NCBI GenBank assembly: GCA_027487735.1
Contig: JAIYDA010000089.1
Span: 1 to 61,694, forward strand
DNA: 61,694 nucleotides
Direction of reading: 5' to 3'
Origin: Planctomycetaceae bacterium
Lineage (GTDB): Bacteria > Planctomycetota > Phycisphaerae > Phycisphaerales > UBA1924
Positions 1 through 7,790 of this stretch are shown piece by piece. The notes beneath the pieces are model-generated. The model did not search any database. It was not told the origin of the DNA and saw only the letters and a program-made list of their open reading frames with translations. A program made the translations under genes and the position numbers. The number at the start of each line of letters is the position of its first letter. Within the stretch, counting starts at the first letter, position 1.

Positions 1-261
1 GAGGCGGTGCTCTGCCGCTTGATTCGCGACGCGGGCTTTGTGCCCGCGCAGCGCGACAACACCTATGACATTCTCAGCGTGAAGGACGGGCCCACCAGCC
101 CCGACCTGCTCGTGACCGATTGGAGCGAGCACCGCGCCCGCAAGACCCACCAGCAGGTGAGCACGAAGGGCAAGCAGGCAGGCCGGAGCGGTGCGGCAGC
201 CGCGCTCGCGAACACGATGGGTCCGAGCACGGCGGCAACGCTCACGATCAGTGCCCGCTGA
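1..261 (+). CDS. C-terminal end of a radical-SAM menaquinone-pathway enzyme (MqnC/MqnE/CofH family), partial
   Basis: The frame is open from the first base of the window and ends with TGA at 259-261, so only the last 86 residues are present. The segment LIRDAGFVPAQRDNTYDIL matches the conserved C-terminal 'IRxAGxxPxQRxxxY' signature of the aminofutalosine synthase / dehypoxanthine futalosine cyclase / CofH radical-SAM group, which builds menaquinone by the futalosine route. The CxxxCxxC cluster and the core of the barrel lie outside the window. About 45 low-complexity residues follow the signature, more than usual for the family. Which of MqnC, MqnE or CofH it is cannot be decided from this tail. 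It converges on the small membrane protein at 317-616. Confidence 0.6.
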   Translation, partial: EAVLCRLIRDAGFVPAQRDNTYDILSVKDGPTSPDLLVTDWSEHRARKTHQQVSTKGKQAGRSGAAAALANTMGPSTAATLTISAR

Positions 262-316
262 CGGCGTGCGTGCGTGCCATGTCGGAGTAGGTATCGTGCC
301 CTTCGCGCTGCCCGCG

Positions 317-616
317 CTACAGACGCATCCCCACCAGCCCAACCCCCGCGAAGACCAGCCCAACGCACCCAAGCGCCACGATGCGTGTCAACTCACCCCG
401 AGAGATTGCGACGCCCAGCTTCGTGCGTAGTGCAAACCACCAGCTCGCCGCAAGCGCGAGCACAAGCCCCAAGAACAGCGAGCGGACGAAGTTGTCGGGC
501 GGTGCGGTCGTTTCGTGAGGCCACATCCGCCCGGAGACAATCGCGAACCCAGCCCAAGCGAGTGCGATGGCAGATGCGATCACGTAGCTCGTGCGACTGG
601 GCCGGGGAAAGAGCAT
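317..616 (-). CDS. Small three-helix membrane protein
   Basis: This encodes 99 residues with three clear hydrophobic segments: about 10-30 (SYVIASAIALAWAGFAIV), about 43-65 (NFVRSLFLGLVLALAASWWF) and about 78-99 (IVALGCVGLVFAGVGLVGMRL). The spacing and the basic residues between segments look like a genuine inner-membrane protein rather than a chance frame. The family is not recognised. The gene converges with the radical-SAM gene and is divergent from the PEP-CTERM-like gene at 806. The start at 616 is the only ATG with all three helices downstream. No function is assigned. Confidence 0.6.
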   Translation of the reverse strand: MLFPRPSRTSYVIASAIALAWAGFAIVSGRMWPHETTAPPDNFVRSLFLGLVLALAASWWFALRTKLGVAISRGELTRIVALGCVGLVFAGVGLVGMRL

Positions 617-805
617 CGAGCTGATTCTTGGCAGGCATTGGCACTGGCTTCCGGGCAGGTCGCCGAAGCATCTTCATGCAATCTGAACATAAACTTGTTG
701 TATATCTCACCCGCCCCGGGATTGATATTGGTGCTGGGCGTGCGACACTTGTCCTCCCGCAATCAGAGAGATGCGGTCCCTTTTGTTTTCGTTTGGAGAG
801 AGAAG

Positions 806-1522
806 ATGAACAAGATTTTTGGTATCGCCGCGCTCATCGTGTGCGCTGGTGCGGCCCAGGCCGCCGTCATTACCCAGTGGAACTTCAACAGCAATCCCGC
901 TGACGCCAGCACCGCAACCGGCCTTGCCTCGCCCAGCGTGGGTGCGGGTGCGATCTCGGTGTTCGGCGGCGTGACGCAGAACTTCGCGAGCGGCGCAGGC
1001 AGCAGCGATCCCGTCACCACCGACGACAGCGGCTTCAACACGACGACCTACCAGGCAAACCCCAACGCTGGGCCCGTGCTTGCGGTCGAGACTCGTGGCG
1101 TCCGCGTTGACGTCAGCACGCTCACCTTCCAGGACATCGTGCTCAACTTCGATTGGCGCACGAGCAACACCGGCAGCGACCTGCTGCGCGTGGACTACAC
1201 CACCAACGGCGGCACGAGCTGGGTGCTCGGCACCACGCTGTTCGACAGCGCGGGTGGTGACACCTGGAACAACAACCTCACCGTTGACCTCACGGGCGTC
1301 GCGGCGGTCAACAACAATGCCCAGTTCGGCGTGCGCTTCGTTGCCGTTGTTGACTCGGCGACGGGCCGTTACCGCGCCGCGAACTCCGGCAGCACGCACG
1401 CCGGCACCGGCACGTGGCGCTTCGACCTCGTGACCGTGAACGGCAACGTCATCCCCGGCCCCGGCGCCATCGCCCTCGCTGGCATCGGCGGCCTGCTCGC
1501 CGCTCGTCGTCGTCGCGCGTAA
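806..1522 (+). CDS. Secreted protein with PEP-CTERM-like sorting tail
   Basis: 238 residues. The ATG at 806 follows a purine-rich GGAGAGAGAAG ribosome site and begins a signal peptide, MNKIFGIAALIVCAGAAQA. The mature part is rich in Asn, Thr, Gly and Ser and looks like a secreted beta-sandwich. It contains the segment TLTFQDIVLNFDWRTSNTG near residue 110. The C-terminus VIPGPGAIALAGIGGLLAARRRRA has the three parts of a PEP-CTERM-type signal: a short Pro motif (PGP instead of PEP), a hydrophobic helix and an Arg cluster. In known systems such tails are cut by an exosortase for export and anchoring. No exosortase lies in the window. The substrate or role is unknown. Confidence 0.8.
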   Translation: MNKIFGIAALIVCAGAAQAAVITQWNFNSNPADASTATGLASPSVGAGAISVFGGVTQNFASGAGSSDPVTTDDSGFNTTTYQANPNAGPVLAVETRGVRVDVSTLTFQDIVLNFDWRTSNTGSDLLRVDYTTNGGTSWVLGTTLFDSAGGDTWNNNLTVDLTGVAAVNNNAQFGVRFVAVVDSATGRYRAANSGSTHAGTGTWRFDLVTVNGNVIPGPGAIALAGIGGLLAARRRRA

Positions 1523-1624
1523 GCGTGACAACGATGACGCACGACTGAACTCGCACGCGGACTCCCTCGCGTGCGAGCGAAAGCACAAGCGACCACACAC
1601 AATCGCATTGTCTTTTTTCCTTCG

Positions 1625-1650
1625 CCCCGCAGCACGACAGTGTTGCGGGG
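1625..1650 (+). terminator. Probable rho-independent terminator
   Basis: CCCCGCAGCAC and GTGTTGCGGGG form an 11-bp stem with one G-U pair around a GACA loop. TGATTGTTTA follows. It lies 100 bases after the stop of the PEP-CTERM-type gene. Confidence 0.55.
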
Positions 1651-1681
1651 TGATTGTTTAGGTGCTGGTGCGGGGAGGAGG

Positions 1682-1711
1682 CATTCGGGATTCGGGATTC
1701 GGCATTCGGGG
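1682..1711. repeat. Short tandem ATTCGGG-type repeat, copy 1
   Basis: The sequence reads as four back-to-back units of GCATTCGG / GATTCGGG / ATTCGG / CATTCGG. A related copy that shares the 15-mer GAGGCATTCGGGATT is at 57512-57545. Both copies lie between genes. Confidence 0.5.
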
Positions 1712-1878
1712 GAGAAGAGCGGACGTGTGCGCGGGGCGGTCACGCGTTGCACATGCGGGACGAGGCGTGTTTGACTTGGGGTGGGCGGGTGCCGTGTTGA
1801 TGCGGGCGTTTTGAAGCGCCTGCAGCACGCGCATCGCTGCGGTCCGTGGCCCACGTCTGTCGGCGACGTACGGGGGAA

Positions 1879-3273
1879 TCAGCGAAGCAGTGCGGAGCGT
1901 TCCGTGCGGCGGATCCACGCGGCGAGGGCGCGGGTGTCGGTGTTGCTGGCGGCACCGGAAGCGTCGAGGTCTTTGGGCTGTGCGACTTGCTGGTGCAAGT
2001 CGGCGAGGGTGATGCGGAGGTCGTTGTTGGTGTCGCAGTCGCAGGCGAGCTCGCCAGCCTGCGCTCCGACGGCACGCGCCACGTGCAACTGCCCGGACCC
2101 AAGCTGACCGATGTAGCTTGGGTTCTGCGCGTTCACGGGCACGGTGCGCGAGCGCACGATCTGGTCGAGCTCTTGGGGCGAAATAAGCGGGCAGATCGAG
2201 GCGACTGCGGCGAGTGCGCCGCTGACGAGCGGAGCGGAAAGGCTCGTGCCGCTGGCGATGCCGTAACCGCCACCGGGAACCGTGCTCACGATGCCCACGC
2301 CCGGCGCGCTGAGCGAAACCCACGAGCCATAGTTGCTGAAGTCGGCGCGAACGCCCGCGTCGTCGAGGCTGGCGACGGCGAGCGTGCCAAGGGGAGATGT
2401 GCCTGCGGGGAAGTCGGGGGTTGCGGTGGAGCGATTGCCCGCAGAGGCGACGACCGCGAGGCCCTGGTTCTCGACGTCGGCGATCACTTCGCGGAGCAGC
2501 TGCGGGTTTGCTTCCATGCCCATGCTCAGGTTCGCGACGGTCGCGCCATTGTCGAGGGCGTGGTAGAGGCCCTGGGCGACGCGGAAGATGGTGGAGTAGC
2601 CGTCACTATCGAGCACGACGATGGGGAGGATGCGAGCATCCGGTGCGACGCGGAGGGCGAGGCCCGCGATCATCGTGCCGTGCCCGAACATCTGGTCGAT
2701 CTCACCGTTCTGGTTGGTATCAACGCCTTGGGCGACGTCGAGCGTGAGCGTCGACTGCGTGATGAAGTTGAAACCGCCCGGCGCGATGCTGGACGCGAGC
2801 AGTGGGTGGGTGCTGTCGACGCCCGTGTCGAGAATCGCGATGAGCGTGCCCGCGCCGCGGCTTTGCGAGAAGCTGGTGGGCACGCCGATGATGCCGGGCG
2901 CTGCGTCGTTCTGGAACTCGGTGAAGGTTGAGCCCAAGTACATGCGGCGTGTGCTGCCCTCGGGGTTGGCATCTTCGAGATAGAAGTTGAAGTCGACGCG
3001 CTCGACGCGGGCATCGAAGGCGAGCTGGTCGATCAGGCTGCTCTCGCTCACGCCCGATGGGACATCGAGCAGGAACATGCGGCGGGATGGGATCTCCTGG
3101 CCCGGCTGCACGGTCGTGCCGTATGTAGCATGGATTGCGGCGATGGAGATGCCCGGCGCGAGGCGCACGAAGACGCGGTCGGGCTCGAACAAGGGCTCGT
3201 CGGCGCGTGCTTGCGTGGAGGCGGCAAGCAGGACGGCTGCGAGCGTGAGCTTGAAGGTGCGTGGTGGAATCAT
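1879..3273 (-). CDS. Secreted S8 (subtilisin-like) serine protease with dockerin-like tail
   Basis: 464 residues starting MIPPRTFKLTLAAVLLAASTQARA, a signal peptide. The start at 3273 was chosen because its ATGA overlaps the stop of the upstream CHAT gene and because the signal peptide begins there. An I9-like N-terminal region (about 30-100) precedes the catalytic domain. The triad is visible as D149 (LIAILDTGVD), H198 (FGHGTMIAGL) and S344 (SGTSLSAP), with the oxyanion Asn at N280 (ASAGN). The tail at 410-455 (CDCDTNNDLRITLADLHQQ) carries two EF-hand-like Asp/Asn stretches of dockerin type. It is the last gene of the sigma / anti-sigma-like / CHAT / S8 operon. In actinobacterial and planctomycetal CHAT loci a subtilase is a recurrent partner. 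Its substrate is unknown. All catalytic residues are present, so it should be active. Confidence 0.92.
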   Translation of the reverse strand: MIPPRTFKLTLAAVLLAASTQARADEPLFEPDRVFVRLAPGISIAAIHATYGTTVQPGQEIPSRRMFLLDVPSGVSESSLIDQLAFDARVERVDFNFYLEDANPEGSTRRMYLGSTFTEFQNDAAPGIIGVPTSFSQSRGAGTLIAILDTGVDSTHPLLASSIAPGGFNFITQSTLTLDVAQGVDTNQNGEIDQMFGHGTMIAGLALRVAPDARILPIVVLDSDGYSTIFRVAQGLYHALDNGATVANLSMGMEANPQLLREVIADVENQGLAVVASAGNRSTATPDFPAGTSPLGTLAVASLDDAGVRADFSNYGSWVSLSAPGVGIVSTVPGGGYGIASGTSLSAPLVSGALAAVASICPLISPQELDQIVRSRTVPVNAQNPSYIGQLGSGQLHVARAVGAQAGELACDCDTNNDLRITLADLHQQVAQPKDLDASGAASNTDTRALAAWIRRTERSALLR

Positions 3274-6113
3274 GGGAACTGTCCTTTCGCGAACACACCT
3301 TGCCATCGGTGCCAGGCGAGGCCTGCGTCGCTCGCTTGGTTGCGTGCGTCTTGCAGCGCGTGCACTGCGCAGGAGGCAAGTGAGGGAGGGGCGATGGTCT
3401 GAGACTGTGGCGATGCCGCGACGCGGCTTGCGAGGGCGGCGTGGAAGCGAGGGAAGAACCAGGCGGCGGAGGCGTCGTGCAGCATCCAGGAGCTTGCGAC
3501 GACGAGCGATGCGCCGCCCGCGAGCAATGCGCGGATGAGGCCGTAGCGATCCTCGCCCATCATGGCGGAGGACTGCCCCGACTCGCACCCAGCGAGCACG
3601 ACGACGCAGCCGTCACGGAGCGAGGTCAAAAGCTCGCGGGCAGCGACCCAGCGGTCGGCGAGGCGCAGGCGCGAGGACATCGGAAACTCGTTGTCGAAGA
3701 CGCAGTGCGTGCTGAGGTGCACGAGGTCGTGATGCGGAAGCTGGTGGAGGAAGCTGTCGGCGGTGGCGTGCTCGGCGAGGAGCAGCTTCGCTTGGGGCCA
3801 TTGCTGGGCGACGAGCTTTGCTTCGTCGTGCATGCAAGGGGCTTGACGGTCGGACACGCCCACACACAGGACGCGGGGCGGGCTGGGTGCGTGCACGCGT
3901 GCAGTGCGCTGCGAGAGGGCGGCAGCGACGCGGACGCTGGGCACCTGCACCGCGGCACACTGGGCGGCGGTGCTCACGATGTGGGCGAGGGGAAGAGCGT
4001 GGACGTCTTGACAGCTTGTGAGAGCAACGGATCGGAGCGTGGGGAGCGCAAGGCCCGCGAGAGCAGCTGCAAGGCGGTCGGCAAGCTCGCGAAGCTGCGG
4101 GGGCAACTGGGGTGTGCTGGCATTGAGCGCATCGGTCGCGAGGAGAAGGCGACGCGCGGCAGCCGCGACGAGGATGATGGGCCAAATGTGTCGCACGACG
4201 GTGGCGTGCTGCTTGGTGATGACAAGCAGGCTGATGGATTGCGCCTCGCGGAAGAAGAGCAGGAGTGCGCAGTCGGCGGGTGTTTCGCGCTGGGTGGCGC
4301 GGAGGAGGGCGATGTCGGCGTCTGTGGTGGTGTCGGCACTGGTGTCGGGCTGCTGCGCGTCGATGGTGCCGCTCTCGTCGCGATTGGTTGATGAGGCTTG
4401 CCGCTGGAGGGCGAGCTCGAGGGCGAGCTCGGCTTCGTGCACCTCGGAGAGCTTTGCGCTGCCATCCTCTGCGCGGCGGTAGAGCCCCGCGAGGCGGCTT
4501 TGCAGCAGGCTGAGCGAACTGGTGGTGCTTTCGGCGGGTGCGGTGCTGGCTTCTTGCTGCGGCTGGGATGCCCGACCGGCGCAGGCTTCGAGAAGCGTGT
4601 TGGCGCGGGCGCTTTCGAGCGTGAAGAAGATGCGCGAGGCAAGACGGGCTGGATCGCCTGCGAGCGCGATGGCAACTGCGTCCGCGGCGAGCTGGTGCGA
4701 CTGCGCAACGACGGCGGACTTGAGCTGCTCGGCGCGCACGCCGCGGCGCATCCGCTCGATCTCGCGCATCGCGACCGTGAGCTCGCTCCACGCGTGCTGG
4801 GCATGGCCTTGCGACGCGGCGACGAGGGCGCGACCGTGCGCGAGACGCATGCGGAGGGCGGGTAGGGCGAGCACTTCAGGCAGGCGGGCTGCGGCATCGA
4901 GCAATGCGGCGGCGCGTGCGCTGTCGCCCGCGCGAGCGGCGCTGAGGAGCGAGCAGAGCAGGGCCCGGGCTTGCTGCACGGGGCGAGCGGCGAGCTGATG
5001 GATAACGTGGGGGGCGAGCTCTTGAGCGGCTGCGTGATCGCCCGCGTCGACGGTTGCTTCGAGCAGGGCGAGGGCCACATCGCCCGCTTGCACGCTGCCG
5101 GCGTCCTCTTGCAGGAGTGACTGCTCGTGGCGGATCATGCGCAGGGCGGCGTCGTGCAGGCCTGTGCGCTGCATGGCGCGGGCGAGCCCGAGCGAGGCGC
5201 GGCGGCGTTCGAGCGAGAGGCCTTCCTTCTCAAGGTCTGGCAGGGCTTGGCGATAGAGCCGAGCGGCGCGGTGGAAGGCACCGACCGAGGCGTAGGCATC
5301 TGCCTCTTCGGCGAGCAGCCGTGCAGCATCGGATGCGGACTCACACGCGGCGAAGGCGAGGCGTGCGCGTTCGAAGGCGAGCACGGCTTCGTCCACCTTG
5401 CCTGCGCGGGCGTGCACGTCGGCGAGGTTGGCGGTTGCAATCGCGAGGCCCAGGGTGTGGCCCTTGCTCGCAAAGCACTCGCACGCGTGCTCAAAGGCGT
5501 GCTGCGCATCGTCGAAGCGGTCGAGGTCGAGCAGTGCTTCGGCGCGGTTGGTGGAGAGCGTGCCCAGCGCGAGGGAGTTGCCCGCCAGAAGCGGCTTGGC
5601 ACGCTCGAAGCAGGTAAGTGCGTCTGTCGCGTCTCCTTGCACACGGCGCACGACCCCCAGGTTCACGAGTGCTCTGCCCATGCCCGCGCTGTCCGAGCAC
5701 TGCTCAAAGGCTGCGAGCGCATCGCGGGCTGATTGCTCGGCTTCGCGTACCTTGCCCAGGCGCTCGAGCGGCTGCACGAGCGTGAGGCGAAGGGCCGCGG
5801 CGTCCTGAGCCCTGCCCAGCGAGGTGGCGAGGGCGATCGCCTCGTGCAGGTGCGATGCGGCCTGCGCGAACTGATTCTCGAAGCAGAGAACGTGCGCGAG
5901 GCCCTTGAGGATGGGCACGCGGGCGCTTGCGCGGGCGGGCAGGGTGGCGAGGGCATGCTCGCAGTCGCTGATGCACGAGGGAAGGTTGCGGAGTGAGGCA
6001 TCTTCGATGAGCGAGAACAGCGCAGCCGCACGTGCGGCGTCGGCCTCGACGGAGGCGACGAGCTGATCGCGGAGTGAACCGTCCTGCGTGGCTGCGTGCG
6101 TGGTCGCGCTCAT
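3270..6113 (-). CDS. TPR-CHAT caspase-like protease
   Basis: 947 residues. The start at 6113 (MSATTHAATQDG) gives an ATGA overlap with the upstream gene; the frame is open further upstream but would enter that gene. The first about 600 residues are all-helical tetratricopeptide-like repeats, for example ALVNLGVVRRVQGDATDALT and ATANLADVHARAGKVDEAVL. The last about 250 form a CHAT domain. The expected His is H803 in HLSTHCVFD and the Cys is C843 in VLAGCESGQS, followed by GLIRALLAGGASLVVASSW. CHAT domains are caspase-clan cysteine proteases whose activity is usually gated by the attached sensor region. The protein has no signal peptide and should be cytosolic. It is translationally coupled on both sides (4-base overlaps at 6110-6113 and 3270-3273). 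A likely target is the neighbouring anti-sigma-like protein, but this is inference. Confidence 0.92.
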   Translation of the reverse strand: MSATTHAATQDGSLRDQLVASVEADAARAAALFSLIEDASLRNLPSCISDCEHALATLPARASARVPILKGLAHVLCFENQFAQAASHLHEAIALATSLGRAQDAAALRLTLVQPLERLGKVREAEQSARDALAAFEQCSDSAGMGRALVNLGVVRRVQGDATDALTCFERAKPLLAGNSLALGTLSTNRAEALLDLDRFDDAQHAFEHACECFASKGHTLGLAIATANLADVHARAGKVDEAVLAFERARLAFAACESASDAARLLAEEADAYASVGAFHRAARLYRQALPDLEKEGLSLERRRASLGLARAMQRTGLHDAALRMIRHEQSLLQEDAGSVQAGDVALALLEATVDAGDHAAAQELAPHVIHQLAARPVQQARALLCSLLSAARAGDSARAAALLDAAARLPEVLALPALRMRLAHGRALVAASQGHAQHAWSELTVAMREIERMRRGVRAEQLKSAVVAQSHQLAADAVAIALAGDPARLASRIFFTLESARANTLLEACAGRASQPQQEASTAPAESTTSSLSLLQSRLAGLYRRAEDGSAKLSEVHEAELALELALQRQASSTNRDESGTIDAQQPDTSADTTTDADIALLRATQRETPADCALLLFFREAQSISLLVITKQHATVVRHIWPIILVAAAARRLLLATDALNASTPQLPPQLRELADRLAAALAGLALPTLRSVALTSCQDVHALPLAHIVSTAAQCAAVQVPSVRVAAALSQRTARVHAPSPPRVLCVGVSDRQAPCMHDEAKLVAQQWPQAKLLLAEHATADSFLHQLPHHDLVHLSTHCVFDNEFPMSSRLRLADRWVAARELLTSLRDGCVVVLAGCESGQSSAMMGEDRYGLIRALLAGGASLVVASSWMLHDASAAWFFPRFHAALASRVAASPQSQTIAPPSLASCAVHALQDARNQASDAGLAWHRWQGVFAKGQFP

Positions 6114-6808
6114 GTGGAAGTGCCCGGGGCCCCCCCGGCCTGGTCCAGCGGGAGCTGGGGAATGGTGATGGTGAGGTCGCTGCTCGTGGTGAGTTGCAGC
6201 GTGCAGTGCCGCATGGGCACGACGCACTCGAAATAGCCGTCTTCCGCGACGGGGCAGGAGGCAAGTTCATCGCCCAGGTCTGCGTCGAAAAGCTGCGCGG
6301 TTTCTGCCTTCAGCTGGGCATCGGCCTGCCCGAGGATGAGCACCGTCACGCCGTCTGGCTGGGGCTCGATGCGAAGCAGCAGCTCGCCCTGCTCGCAGTC
6401 GTATCGCAGCGTGCGAATGGCGGCCTGCATGCCAGAGCGGAAACCAGCTGGCACTTCGCCGCGTGAGCTATCGGCGAGTAGCAGGGCGAGCACGTCCTTC
6501 GCGCCGGCGATGGCGCGGGAGAGGGCGTTGGGCGCTGCGGTGCGCGTGTCGGGCATTAGCGATGCAAGGCGGGCGCGGGCTGCGGGAGCGAGCGTCAAGG
6601 CGGCGTCGTGGGTCGCGAGCAGTCGAAGCGAGTCGCACGCTGATCGCAGCGTGGCGATGCGTGTGCGGAGCGTGCTGTCCTCGCGGGCCATGCGCTCTAC
6701 GGCTTCACGCGTGGGCGCGTCGAGCTCGTTCATCACATAGAGCGCGGCGAGGTCGATCGCCCCGTGTGGTTCGTCGTGATGCGGCTCGCTGGGGGGTTGG
6801 GTGCTCAT
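6110..6808 (-). CDS. Soluble anti-sigma-like protein of the CHAT operon
   Basis: 232 residues, no signal peptide and no transmembrane segment. Residues 17-65 (AIDLAALYVMNELDAPTREA and on) resemble the 'YxLGELDxxERxxxExHL' helix pair found at the start of many anti-sigma factors, but the zinc-binding His/Cys residues of ZAS domains are missing. A middle segment, RTLRYDCEQGELLLRIEPQP, and a beta-rich C-terminal part resemble the small partner proteins found next to ECF sigma genes in CHAT loci. It sits between the sigma gene (100 bases upstream) and the CHAT gene (4-base overlap). The position suggests it either holds the sigma factor or is cut by the CHAT protease. Neither is shown by sequence alone. 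Confidence 0.6.
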   Translation of the reverse strand: MSTQPPSEPHHDEPHGAIDLAALYVMNELDAPTREAVERMAREDSTLRTRIATLRSACDSLRLLATHDAALTLAPAARARLASLMPDTRTAAPNALSRAIAGAKDVLALLLADSSRGEVPAGFRSGMQAAIRTLRYDCEQGELLLRIEPQPDGVTVLILGQADAQLKAETAQLFDADLGDELASCPVAEDGYFECVVPMRHCTLQLTTSSDLTITIPQLPLDQAGGAPGTST

Positions 6809-6907
6809 GCGGGATGGCTCCGAAGCTGAGGCTGGGGAAAAGCGGATGCTGGGTTCAAGAAGAGAAGAGACACCGGGCGAGCAATCCGGACATGAGGAAC
6901 AAGAAAA

Positions 6908-7561
6908 TCATTCGGGCTTATCGGCCCCGGGCAACAGCTCGGCGAGCTTGGACAAGCATCGGTTCCTGGTGGGGCCGATGCTACCCAAAGGCATGTCGAG
7001 GCGATGGCTGATCGCGGTGTAGTCGGGCTTTGCGGTATCGAGGAAGAGCGCACGGAGGAGTTCTCGGCACCGCCCGCCCAACTCATCGAGGGCGAGGCGA
7101 ACGGCGTGGGCGCGTTCCATCGCGGCGAGTGCATCGCTGGCTTCGGGCGTACTGGATGGTGCTTGGACCAGCGCGTCTGCAAGGTAGTCGTGCCCACCCG
7201 CAGCGGCTACACGCGATTGCTCCTTTCGCTGTCGCTGCACCAGGCGCCAGCACGCTCGCCTTGTCGTCATCGTCAGCCATCCTGGCAGCGCGGCGGGCTC
7301 GCGGATGCTGCTCAGGCTGCGAAGGAGCGAGGCAAAGACGAGCTGCGCGACATCGTCGCAGGCATGCTCGGCAAGGCCATGTCGACGAGCGATTGCGTAG
7401 ACCAAGCCGCCGTAGAGGCCGACGAGGCGCGACCAGGCGCGCTGGTCGCCTTGTTGGCAGGCGAGGAGCAGCGCGGCGACGGTGCCCTCGGCGACCGTGC
7501 TCTCAGAATCCTCGCGATCGCTGCGGGAGGGCTCGGCTGGTGTGGCATCGCGTTGAGGCAT
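6908..7561 (-). CDS. ECF-type RNA polymerase sigma-70 factor
   Basis: 217 residues from the ATG at 7561. Region 2 spans about 27-110 (LLLACQQGDQRAWSRLVGLY, then CDDVAQLVFASLLR and LPGWLTMTTRRACWRLVQR). Region 4 spans about 157-210 and ends in MPLGSIGPTRNRCLSKL, where SIGPTR is a recognition-helix signature common in planctomycetal and actinobacterial ECF factors linked to CHAT or protease genes. It is the first gene of the operon that continues with the anti-sigma-like, CHAT and S8 genes. The open frame extends upstream to 7681, including an ATG near 7638, so a longer N-terminus is possible, but region 2 is complete from 7561. No clear ribosome site was seen for either start. ECF factors commonly drive their own promoter; none was identified here. 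Confidence 0.88.
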   Translation of the reverse strand: MPQRDATPAEPSRSDREDSESTVAEGTVAALLLACQQGDQRAWSRLVGLYGGLVYAIARRHGLAEHACDDVAQLVFASLLRSLSSIREPAALPGWLTMTTRRACWRLVQRQRKEQSRVAAAGGHDYLADALVQAPSSTPEASDALAAMERAHAVRLALDELGGRCRELLRALFLDTAKPDYTAISHRLDMPLGSIGPTRNRCLSKLAELLPGADKPE

Positions 7562-7790
7562 GTTGAGTCTGTGGGTTCGTCGCTTCGTGCGGGAGGGATG
7601 AACAACGCGCGTGTGGTGATGCTTCCCGCCAGCAGCCATTGTATTCGAGAGTGTGCACGACGTGGTTCTGCGATTCTGCAAGCACGTGTGTATCAGACGT
7701 TGCCGCGTGGTCTCTGCATGAGCATGAAGTGACGCTTGTGCGTCCCTGGCTCTGCCTCTCTCGTCCTTCCCTCACTTTGGAGACCCTGTC

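Larger units (their letters stand above)
1523..1878. other. 356-base gap with two hairpins and an ATTCGGG repeat
   Basis: No coding sequence is supported between the PEP-CTERM gene and the convergent subtilase gene. It holds a perfect 10-bp inverted repeat at 1550-1577 (CTCGCACGCG / CGCGTGCGAG) with no T-run, a likely terminator at 1625-1650, and a short tandem repeat of ATTCGGG-like units at about 1682-1711. Confidence 0.6.

Noticed and set aside
63..368. A minus frame with a hydrophobic stretch overlapping the first gene
   Set aside because: It overlaps both the radical-SAM tail and the better-supported membrane protein at 317-616.
707..1600. A 297-residue minus frame over the PEP-CTERM gene
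   Set aside because: The plus strand has signal peptide, ribosome site and sorting tail; the minus frame has none.
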